Source: Paenibacillus nasutitermitis
Lineage (GTDB): Bacteria > Bacillota > Bacilli > Paenibacillales > Paenibacillaceae
DNA: 64,000 bases
Direction of reading: 5' to 3'
Assembly: GCF_014641075.1 (NCBI RefSeq)
Contig: NZ_BMHP01000001.1
Location: 1,550,001-1,614,000 of the forward strand
Made by a program: the position numbers and the translations under genes. A model generated the notes under the pieces. It did no database searches and was not told the origin of the DNA. It was given only the letters and a program-made list of their open reading frames with translations. This document shows, in pieces, positions 54,037 to 62,034 of the stretch. Each line of letters begins with the position of its first letter. Positions within the stretch are counted from its first letter, which is position 1.

Positions 54037-56079
54037 ATGTCATCCATCACAAAAATACTGGCGCTGCTCGGCATTTTCTTCTTGCTCCTGCCCGCGGCCG
54101 CTTCCGCATCGCTGCCGTACTGGACGGAGTATATCATCACCTCGACAGGCCAGACCTGGGGAACGCAGCCGTTGTATACGCCGCGTCTTGCGGTTACAGG
54201 CATCGGCGAAGGGGGTACCCCGGCTTTGTCGGAGCCGAGCGATCTGTATATTACGGCTGATGACAGCGTCTATGTCGCCGATACCGGCAATAACAGGATC
54301 GCCGTCCTGGACCGCACGGGCAACTATATCCGGCAGATCGGCGCGGAGGAAGGAGAAGGCAAGCTGAATGCGCCGGAAGGCGTTTACGTGACCGGCGACG
54401 GAACGGTTTATGCAGCGGATACCGGCAACCGCCGGATCGCGGTGTACGACAGCGGCGGAACATTTGTCCGCGCATTCGGCAAGCCGGAATCGGAGCTGCT
54501 GCCGGAATCGTATTATTTTGTTCCGGCCAAGGTGGCTGTCGATGAACGCAGTACCATCTATGCGGTATCCAAAGGTTCTTATCAGGGGATCGTGCGAATG
54601 AACGCTCAAGGTGCATTTACCGGATTTTTCGGAGCCAACAAAGCAAGCTTGAGCTTCACGCAGTGGATCCAGCGCCAGGTGCTGTCCAAAGAGCAGCTAA
54701 AGAAAGAGAAAGCCGCGCTTCCCGGCGAGGTCGGCAATATCGCAATAGACCGGGACGGTTTCCTGCTGACGGCTAATTTCGGCGTATTCAGCGGACAGAT
54801 CAAGAAGCTGAATGCCGGCGGAGTCGACATGCTTGGCGGCATTACCCTGGAGAAGCTGGATCAGCTGGTGGATGTCGCGGTGGATCCCAACGGCTTTCTG
54901 TTCTCGCTGGCCCGCAACCCTGACAACACAGTAGGGATTTATGACCCGTCCGGGCGCCCGTTGTTTCGCTTCGGGGGCATCAGCACTCAGGCAAGCAGAC
55001 TGGGGTTGTTCAGTTTCCCGACCGCCATTGCGCTGAGCTCAGAGCAGGAAATCTGGATCGCGGACAGCAAGCTGAATACGATTCAGGTATTCGCACCGAC
55101 CGAATTCGGGCTGACGATCCTCAAAGCGATGGCACTGTATGACAAAGGATATTACGCGGACAGTGAGACTGGCTGGAGGAAGGCCGTCGGATTGAACGAA
55201 ATGATCGACGCCAGTTACAAAGGACTGGGCGAAGCCGCATTGTACGGCAAACGTTACAGTGAATCCTTGGCCTATTTCAAGCTGGGAGGGGATGCCAAAG
55301 GCTATTCGGAATCATTCTGGAATGTCCGGCTGGATTGGATCAGGAGCTACCTCGCGGTTACCGCTGCGGCCGCTCTCGCTGTAGGGTTGATCCTGCGGTT
55401 CGCGAAGCGGCCTCTGGCCGCATATGCGGCGGATCATCTGAGCCTGCCGCAAGGTATGCGCAAATACCGGCAGGAGTGGCGCGATTTCCGGTATGTCATG
55501 CTGCATCCGTATGAAGGCTTTTACCGGATCAAAGAACGCAAAGTTTCCTATCTCACCTTACTGATTATTATGCTGCTGGCGATCGCATTGACGGTTTGCC
55601 GCACCTACTGGACCGGTTTTGTGTTTGATCCGGAACCTGCCGCCTTCAAGGATCCGTGGACCCCGCTGCTGAAACTGCTGGGCGTTTGGTCCACCTGGGT
55701 GGTCGCCAACTATCTGGTCAGTACGGTTAAGGACGGCGAGGGCCGCTTTCGGGAAGTGCTGCAGGCCAGCGTATATGCCCTAGTTCCTTACATACTTCTG
55801 ATGGCGCCGGTGATTGTGCTGACGAATATCGTGGTGCTGGAAGAGCGCATCATTGTTGACGGCCTATTGCAGGTCATGTGGCTGTGGGTAGCGCTGCTGT
55901 TGTTTGTCATGACGCAGGTCATCCACAATTTCGACTTTATGGAAGCGTTCAAAAATTCACTGATTACGCTGTTTACGATTGTTGTTATCTGGGTGCTGCT
56001 GATTATATTGGGGGCGCTTTCCTATAACGTTTATAACTTCATCTACGAGCTGACAAGGGAGGTGGGCCAATATGTTTGA
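54037..56079 (+). CDS. NHL-repeat and YIP1-domain membrane protein
   Basis: A 680-residue protein. A signal peptide (residues ~1-24) leads to an extracellular beta-propeller of NHL-type repeats (residues ~65-360), where SVYVADTGNNRIAVLD and TVYAADTGNRRIAVYD are the clearest units. A short TPR-like helical stretch (~365-420) precedes a first membrane helix (~432-450), then a YIP1-type membrane domain with about five helices (~500-675). The role is unknown; a propeller on a membrane base could be a receptor or scaffold for the importer or DUF5696 protein. The 3' end overlaps the next gene by 8 bp. Confidence 0.85.
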   Translation: MSSITKILALLGIFFLLLPAAASASLPYWTEYIITSTGQTWGTQPLYTPRLAVTGIGEGGTPALSEPSDLYITADDSVYVADTGNNRIAVLDRTGNYIRQIGAEEGEGKLNAPEGVYVTGDGTVYAADTGNRRIAVYDSGGTFVRAFGKPESELLPESYYFVPAKVAVDERSTIYAVSKGSYQGIVRMNAQGAFTGFFGANKASLSFTQWIQRQVLSKEQLKKEKAALPGEVGNIAIDRDGFLLTANFGVFSGQIKKLNAGGVDMLGGITLEKLDQLVDVAVDPNGFLFSLARNPDNTVGIYDPSGRPLFRFGGISTQASRLGLFSFPTAIALSSEQEIWIADSKLNTIQVFAPTEFGLTILKAMALYDKGYYADSETGWRKAVGLNEMIDASYKGLGEAALYGKRYSESLAYFKLGGDAKGYSESFWNVRLDWIRSYLAVTAAAALAVGLILRFAKRPLAAYAADHLSLPQGMRKYRQEWRDFRYVMLHPYEGFYRIKERKVSYLTLLIIMLLAIALTVCRTYWTGFVFDPEPAAFKDPWTPLLKLLGVWSTWVVANYLVSTVKDGEGRFREVLQASVYALVPYILLMAPVIVLTNIVVLEERIIVDGLLQVMWLWVALLLFVMTQVIHNFDFMEAFKNSLITLFTIVVIWVLLIILGALSYNVYNFIYELTREVGQYV

Positions 56080-58312
56080 GGTTGGCGGGCAACTCATGCG
56101 CCGGATCAGACCCACCGGCTGGATCGTCATTGCTGCGGTTTTTATGCTGCTTCTTGTCTGGGGAATCAGAGCCTCGGGCAGCGAACATGTGCCGGATTTG
56201 GATGAAATGAAGCTGGAAATTCCGTCGAAGGCGTTCCTGCCTGCCGCCCTTGGCGAGAACTGGGTACCCGGACAACCCGATGCGGATGGTTACATCCAGG
56301 TTGACGAGAATAAACGGTTTGTGCTTTATCTCGATCCGGCAGCCGGAGGCGGAATCGCCGTTCGCAACAAACAATCGGGCTATTTATGGCGCAGCAGCCC
56401 GACAGCGGAGCAGCTCGCAGGCGAGAAGGTGAAAGGACTTCTGCTCTCCAATCTGAAGTCGCCGTTCATTCTGGAATACCATGAAGCCGGCAAGACGCAG
56501 CGGCAGAAGGTCAATGCGGCGGACAAAAATATGACGATCGGCTACCAGCGTGCCGCAAGTGCGGTGCAGGTTGATTACAGTCTCCCGAAGCTGAAGCTGT
56601 CGTTCGCCATCCGGTACACGCTTACCGGTGAAGGACTGGAGGTGAGTGTGCCGTCGCAGAGCATTCGCGAGGAAGGAAGCATGTTTATCGTCTCGCTGCA
56701 GGTGCTTCCTTTTTTCGGTGCGGTGCAAAGCGGAGGGGGCGATAGCGGGTATCTGTTTGTGCCTGACGGACCGGGCGGACTGATTCACTTTGACGACAAC
56801 CGCACGCCGGGAGGCAAAGGCTACCGCTATCCGCTTTACGGCAGCGGGCTTACCGGCAATACAGATGCGGAGAAGGTACGGCAGACATCTGTTGCTTATC
56901 CTGTCTTCGGGCTCAAGCGCGGCAATGACGCATTCGTCGCGGTCATGAAGAGCGGTCAGTATGAAAGCTATGTAACGGCTCAGCCGGCCGGCATCGTCTC
57001 CAGCTTCAACGCGGTCAGCGTGGAATGGGTGTACCGCAACGAGTACGGTCAGCGGCTGAGCAAGCTGAGCGCTCCGGTCAATACGATCGAGCGAGAGCGG
57101 CTGGACCGTGATCGCACGGTCGAATACCGGCTGCTGTCGGGAAGCGATGTCGGTTATGTGGAAATGGCGGCATCTTACCGGAGTTATTTGCAGGATGCAG
57201 GCAGGCTGCCCGGAATGATCGGGCCTGGCGAGAAGATTCCCTTGGAGTTGACGCTTCTTGGCGGGAATTCCGGCAAAGCGGCGTTTGGCTCCCGTTATGC
57301 CGCAGCCACCACCTTCAAGCAGGCGGAGGCAATGGTCGGTGAGTTAAAAGAAGGGGGAGTCGAGCGGATGAATATTATCCTGCAGGGCTGGGAGAAAGGC
57401 GGCGACCGCGGACAGCCGGATATTTTCCCGGTGGAGCAGGCATTAGGCGGCAGCAAGGGAGCTGAAGCGTTTATCGATCGCATGCATGAATCCGGCTACA
57501 AAGTGCTGTTCGAGCATGGTTTTGTCTGGTATGACGAAGCGGCAGACGGGATCTCTGCCAGAACGGACGGCATCCGCAGTATGGACGGCACGGTATTGCT
57601 CATGGACGGCGATATTGCGATGGCGCCGGCCCGTTCGGCCGGCCGGGCTTATCAGGCTGTGAACGAGCTGAAGCAGCTTGGCGCCGACGGTATCCTCTTC
57701 GGCAGTTACGGCAGTCTGCTGTACCACGACCGCAACCAGGCGGCCAAGGCTGAGCGGGATGATACCGCCGCGCTGTTCGAAAGCGTCATGCGGTATGCTC
57801 AGCGTCAATTGGGCAGCGCCTCGGTGAACGGCGGATACGATTATACGCTGGGCTCTGTCGACGGTATTGCCCGGCTTCCTTTCGAGACCAGCTACGATAT
57901 GAATGTGGACGAAACGGTTCCTTTCTACCCGATTGTGCTGCATGGATCGCTGCCCTATTCGTTCTCACCCGGCAATTTGCGCGACCGTTACGACGAGGAG
58001 CTGCTGAAATCGATTGAATATGGGGCCGTACCGTCTTTTGTACTCACTTACGAGCCTTCCATCAATATCCGCTACACGCTGTCCAATGACTTGTATAGCA
58101 CCCATTTCACCAAATGGAAAGACAGAGTGATAGCGGAATACGGCAAGTTTGTCGAGCTTTCATCCGTTTACGACCAAATGATTGTCGGCCACCGCAAGAA
58201 GGCGGAAGGCATCTATATTACCACCTATGCCAACGGCATTCAGGTAGAAGTTGATTATAAAACGCTCACGTTCCGCGTAGATAAGGAGGATTCAAATGGC
58301 CGCAGCCGGTAA
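56072..58312 (+). CDS. DUF5696-type membrane-anchored protein, possible glycosidase-like barrel
   Basis: A 746-residue protein with one N-terminal membrane anchor (residues ~12-32; GWIVIAAVFMLLLVWGI) and a large extracellular part. Residues ~75-370 look like a beta-sandwich of the kind found at the front of glycosidases. Residues ~390-690 look like a TIM barrel (VERMNIILQGWEKGGDRGQ, SGYKVLFEHGFVWYDEAAD, LGADGILFGSYGSLLY, NGGYDYTLGSVDGIARLPF). The family assignment is from recollection of similar Paenibacillus importer clusters. Acidic residues at strand ends are candidates for catalysis, but no activity is known to me. It overlaps its neighbours by 8 and 17 bp, so it is tightly operonic. Confidence 0.75.
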   Translation: MFEVGGQLMRRIRPTGWIVIAAVFMLLLVWGIRASGSEHVPDLDEMKLEIPSKAFLPAALGENWVPGQPDADGYIQVDENKRFVLYLDPAAGGGIAVRNKQSGYLWRSSPTAEQLAGEKVKGLLLSNLKSPFILEYHEAGKTQRQKVNAADKNMTIGYQRAASAVQVDYSLPKLKLSFAIRYTLTGEGLEVSVPSQSIREEGSMFIVSLQVLPFFGAVQSGGGDSGYLFVPDGPGGLIHFDDNRTPGGKGYRYPLYGSGLTGNTDAEKVRQTSVAYPVFGLKRGNDAFVAVMKSGQYESYVTAQPAGIVSSFNAVSVEWVYRNEYGQRLSKLSAPVNTIERERLDRDRTVEYRLLSGSDVGYVEMAASYRSYLQDAGRLPGMIGPGEKIPLELTLLGGNSGKAAFGSRYAAATTFKQAEAMVGELKEGGVERMNIILQGWEKGGDRGQPDIFPVEQALGGSKGAEAFIDRMHESGYKVLFEHGFVWYDEAADGISARTDGIRSMDGTVLLMDGDIAMAPARSAGRAYQAVNELKQLGADGILFGSYGSLLYHDRNQAAKAERDDTAALFESVMRYAQRQLGSASVNGGYDYTLGSVDGIARLPFETSYDMNVDETVPFYPIVLHGSLPYSFSPGNLRDRYDEELLKSIEYGAVPSFVLTYEPSINIRYTLSNDLYSTHFTKWKDRVIAEYGKFVELSSVYDQMIVGHRKKAEGIYITTYANGIQVEVDYKTLTFRVDKEDSNGRSR

Positions 58313-59210
58313 AGCCAAGCTGGAACAGCGTACAGGCGGGAGAACGGGGCGGCAGCTGTACAAGTGGCGGGAGTATGGGACGGGGTATCTGTTTATGCTT
58401 CCTTGGGTGATCGGATTCGGAGTGTTCACCGCCTTCCCGTTGGGGTGGTCGCTGTATATGAGCTTCCACACCGTTTCCTTTAATGCTACAGGATTCACAT
58501 ACCGCTTCGTAGGGTTTGATAATTTCATGCGGGTGCTGTTCGAGGACAGCGAATATACCGTGAAAATGATTCTTTACTTCCAGGAAATGATTCTGATCGT
58601 TCCGTTGATTATCATATTCTCGTTTCTCGTTTCGATTTTGCTCAATCAGAAATTTCCGGGCCGGATGCTGCTTCGCGCCGTGTTCTTCCTGCCGGTCATC
58701 TTCGCAACCGGCCAGGTGCTGCTGGAGCTGTTCCGTCAGGGGCAGGGCGAGCTGCCCTTCATCAGCCAATACGGACTTGAGCCGCTTGTGGCGAACGCCG
58801 TCGGCAAGCAGTTCGCCGAGCCGGTGCTGAATGTACTCAGCCAGGCCGTAATCATCCTCTGGTACTCAGGCGTGCAGATTCTGATCTTCATTGCCGGGTT
58901 CCAGACGATTCCGGGCGCCATCTATGAAGCGGTCCGAATCGACGGGGCATCACCCTGGGAGAGCTTTTGGAAAATAACGCTTCCCGGCATGAAACCCTAT
59001 ATCGGACTATGCACCTTGTACACCCTTGTCGATCTGTTTACATTTCCGTTTAATCCCATTATGGAGCTGGTGAGCAAACATATGTTCAAGCAGGATACCG
59101 GATATGGCTATTCCAGCGCGATGGCCTGGCTGTATTTTGCGGGCGTGCTGCTGCTGATGCTGCTGGTGATCTGGTTCACCAGCCGGGCTGGCAAAGAAAG
59201 GCGGGGATAA
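58296..59210 (+). CDS. ABC sugar importer permease, MalF type (second pair)
   Basis: A 304-residue permease with the first helix around residue 30-50 (YLFMLPWVIGFGVFTAFPLG) and the EAA loop EAVRIDGASPWESFWKITLP near residues 210-230. The ATG follows AAGGAGG inside the end of the DUF5696 gene, overlapping it by 17 bp. It differs clearly from the first MalF-type permease of this operon, so the operon encodes two distinct channels. Confidence 0.9.
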   Translation: MAAAGKAKLEQRTGGRTGRQLYKWREYGTGYLFMLPWVIGFGVFTAFPLGWSLYMSFHTVSFNATGFTYRFVGFDNFMRVLFEDSEYTVKMILYFQEMILIVPLIIIFSFLVSILLNQKFPGRMLLRAVFFLPVIFATGQVLLELFRQGQGELPFISQYGLEPLVANAVGKQFAEPVLNVLSQAVIILWYSGVQILIFIAGFQTIPGAIYEAVRIDGASPWESFWKITLPGMKPYIGLCTLYTLVDLFTFPFNPIMELVSKHMFKQDTGYGYSSAMAWLYFAGVLLLMLLVIWFTSRAGKERRG

Positions 59211-59212
59211 CG

Positions 59213-60220
59213 ATGAAGTCCGATGCGAATGTCCATAAGAACAAGGCCCCCCGTCTCTTCCCCGGTTCCAGTCTGCGGTCGGCTGCAGCCTTTGTGCAAG
59301 GCAAGCAGGGGCAAAAGATCAAGCTGGCGCTGCTGGGCAAGCATACAAATGACGGTTGGATTGCGCGTATCCTCATCTATCTTGTGCTGTTTGTGGTTGC
59401 CTTTCTATATTTGCAGCCGCTGCTTTATATCGTAACGACGATGTTCAAAAGTCTTAGCGATCTGATCGATCCGACGGTCAACTACTTGCCGAGGGACTGG
59501 AATCTGGACAATATCGTCAAAGCATGGCGGGGATTGAAGTATCCGCAAGCGTTCACCAGCACCTTGACGATTGCCCTGGGCTGCTCGATTTTTCAGGTCT
59601 TCGTATGCGCGGTAACAGGTTATGCGCTGGCAAGGCTCCATTTTCCCGGGCGCAATCTGCTGTTCTTTCTCGTTATGGTGACGTTCCTGATCCCGCCGCA
59701 GGTGTATGTCATTCCACTGTTCGTCATCTACGGCAAGCTGGGACTAATCAACACGCCGTTCGTTTTCCTGATTCCGGCGCTGCTTGGACAGGGACTGCGG
59801 AGCGCGCTGTTTATCATTATTTTCCGCCAGTTTTTTATCGGCCAGCCGCAGGCGCTGGTGGAAGCCGCGAAGCTGGACGGCGCTTCGGCATTCCGTCTGT
59901 TCTGGCGGATTATGCTCCCTTTGTCCTCATCGGCTTGTGTGGTCGTGTTTCTGTTCTCGTTCATCTGGTATTGGAACATGTATTACGAAGCGTCGATGTT
60001 TCTGTCGGGAAGCTTCACGCCGCTCTCGATCCGGCTGGACAATCTGGAGCTGGTGCTGACCGGCAATCAGTTCAATGCGCTGAATATTCAGCTTAACCCG
60101 GTAACCGAAGGCGCCAAGATGGCAGCCGCTTTCCTCATTCTGCTGCCTCCATCGCTTGTGTATATGGCGGCACAGCGGTGGTTTACCGAAGGAATCGAGC
60201 GTACCGGGCTGGTGGAATAG
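59213..60220 (+). CDS. ABC sugar importer permease, MalG type (second pair)
   Basis: A 335-residue permease with a longer cytosolic N-terminus than usual (about 45 residues, basic), helices from residue ~48 (RILIYLVLFVVAFLYLQPLL) and the EAA loop EAAKLDGASAFRLFWRIMLP near residues 219-239. The C-terminus FTEGIERTGLVE is typical. It begins 3 bp after the partner stop. The intergenic stretch 60221-60463 after it contains no clear terminator, so the binding-protein gene downstream is probably part of the same operon. Confidence 0.9.
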   Translation: MKSDANVHKNKAPRLFPGSSLRSAAAFVQGKQGQKIKLALLGKHTNDGWIARILIYLVLFVVAFLYLQPLLYIVTTMFKSLSDLIDPTVNYLPRDWNLDNIVKAWRGLKYPQAFTSTLTIALGCSIFQVFVCAVTGYALARLHFPGRNLLFFLVMVTFLIPPQVYVIPLFVIYGKLGLINTPFVFLIPALLGQGLRSALFIIIFRQFFIGQPQALVEAAKLDGASAFRLFWRIMLPLSSSACVVVFLFSFIWYWNMYYEASMFLSGSFTPLSIRLDNLELVLTGNQFNALNIQLNPVTEGAKMAAAFLILLPPSLVYMAAQRWFTEGIERTGLVE

Positions 60221-60463
60221 CTGGCTTTTGCAGGAGAGTGGGTACGCAGACTGGATAAGGAAATGTATTTGCCCCAGAGAGGGTGCGTTGTTTTTATTCC
60301 TTGAGAGGAGGTGGTGCAGGATGTAATCGCTTCGAGACAGCGATCCGTAACTGCGGGAGTATGAAGCAGAATGAAAGAAAAGCCTGTAAGAATGAACCAT
60401 TAAAGCGAATCAGGGGACCGTTCATTGAAGAGGAAACAATCAACCACATTGGAGGATACGAGT

Positions 60464-61867
60464 ATGGGGATAAAGAGGAAATACAGCCGGATGTCGTTTA
60501 CGGTCACATTAATTCTTTTGATGATTTTCGCGCTGGCGATGAGCGCCTGCTCAAGCAATACCGATGGGACGAAGACGGGCAATACCGCCGGAGAAGGCAA
60601 TAAGCAGACGAATTCGGGGACAAACAACACTTCGGAGAAGCAAAATGACGAGCCGGCCGAGCCGGAGAAACATGATCCGGTTACGCTGACGATCATCAAC
60701 AACTGGACCGGCGAGGAGCCGGGGGTAAAATCGATGATCGAGGATTTCCAGAAGCATTATCCATGGATCACGATCAAAATCGAAACGGTGCTTGAAGGGC
60801 CTGCTGCCAAAGTGGCCAAAGCGGTTGCCCTGCAGGCCGCCGGGACACCTGCAGACATTATCGGGGCGGATGAACTGACCTCCGGGCAGGAACTGTTCGA
60901 AGATCTTGGCCCATGGCTGGATAAAGACGCCGATCTGAAAAGCGTTAATTTCCCTGTCAGCTTCCTGAATGCTTACAAAGTAGGCGGCAAACAATTGGCG
61001 CTGCCTGGAGCAAATGCCGCTCCATTCCTTTTCTTCGTCAATAAAGACCTGCTGGCAAAGCATGGCTTGGAGATGCCTTCACCGGATTGGACGTATGATG
61101 ATTTGCTCAATATGGCCAAACAGGCGACTGATCCGGCTGCAGGTGAATGGGGGCTTGCTCCGTCCATAGGCATTTCCCGGTATTTGCCCAGTGCTTTGGC
61201 TATCGCCAACGGGCATGCTGCCAATCATACCTTCCTCAATGAAGATATGAGCAAAAGCGTAGCGAGCACGCCTGAAGTATTGGCTGACGTGCAGTGGGTG
61301 CAGGAGCTGCAAACCAAACACCACGTCATTCCCGATCGCGCCAAAGCGACGGAGCAAAGCTTGTCGGATGCATTTATGCAGGGCAAGGCGCTGTTTGATT
61401 CGAACGGAGTCTGGTATACCGGCAACCTCCGCGATCAAGCCCAGTTCGATTGGGATGTACTCCCATATCCGAAAGGATCGGTCTCGCAGCCGACAACGCT
61501 GTTCAATGCGCCGTTCACGATGTTAAGCGCTTCCAAGCATAAAGAAGAAGCCTGGTTGTATTACAAATATGGCTTGTCCAAGGAAGGCATTAAATTCGCT
61601 ATCGATGACGGCCAGACGCCTTGGGGACTTGACCAGGAGCAGCAGGACTACCTTTTATCCAATAAAGCTTGGGAAGGGAAAAATACCGATACGATTAAGC
61701 AGCTGTACACCGGAGAAACATGCTGCGCGAATGTAGGAGCAAACATTAAAGATTTCGGCGATTATTACAATACGATTTATGGCGGGCTGGATCAAATTCT
61801 GCTGGACTCGGCCAAAGTCAGCGATATCTTCTTGCCGGCTGCCGATAAATTCAACTCCAGCCGTTAA
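60464..61867 (+). CDS. Sugar-binding lipoprotein of the second permease pair
   Basis: A 467-residue binding lipoprotein. The signal peptide ends in the lipobox MSACS (Cys near residue 28), then a Thr/Asn/Glu-rich linker and a CUT1 fold (PVTLTIINNWTGEEPGVKS, GTPADIIGADELTSGQELF, FLFFVNKDLLAKHGLEMP). The ATG at 60464 is chosen because GGAGG lies 9 bp upstream; the frame continues back to a TTG at 60425 without a site. It is the usual partner of the second permease pair and closes the operon. Confidence 0.9.
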   Translation: MGIKRKYSRMSFTVTLILLMIFALAMSACSSNTDGTKTGNTAGEGNKQTNSGTNNTSEKQNDEPAEPEKHDPVTLTIINNWTGEEPGVKSMIEDFQKHYPWITIKIETVLEGPAAKVAKAVALQAAGTPADIIGADELTSGQELFEDLGPWLDKDADLKSVNFPVSFLNAYKVGGKQLALPGANAAPFLFFVNKDLLAKHGLEMPSPDWTYDDLLNMAKQATDPAAGEWGLAPSIGISRYLPSALAIANGHAANHTFLNEDMSKSVASTPEVLADVQWVQELQTKHHVIPDRAKATEQSLSDAFMQGKALFDSNGVWYTGNLRDQAQFDWDVLPYPKGSVSQPTTLFNAPFTMLSASKHKEEAWLYYKYGLSKEGIKFAIDDGQTPWGLDQEQQDYLLSNKAWEGKNTDTIKQLYTGETCCANVGANIKDFGDYYNTIYGGLDQILLDSAKVSDIFLPAADKFNSSR

Positions 61868-61917
61868 TCGGCGATGCATTTAGATGCACATAATGTAACG
61901 ATATGACCTTACTGTTG

Positions 61918-61949
61918 TCCGCCTGTTCTGAAAAAGTGCAGGCGGATTT
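61918..61949 (+). terminator. Weak terminator-like hairpin after the importer operon
   Basis: An 8-bp stem TCCGCCTG / CAGGCGGA (61918-61925 with 61939-61946) is followed by only TTTC. It may attenuate transcription into the downstream glycan-degrading gene. Confidence 0.45.
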
Positions 61950-62034
61950 CACGGATAAGGTCTTTTATCCGGCGGCTGATATCACAGCAGAATGTGGCTT
62001 TGGCTGAAACGTTATTAGAAGGAGGAAGAAAGGA

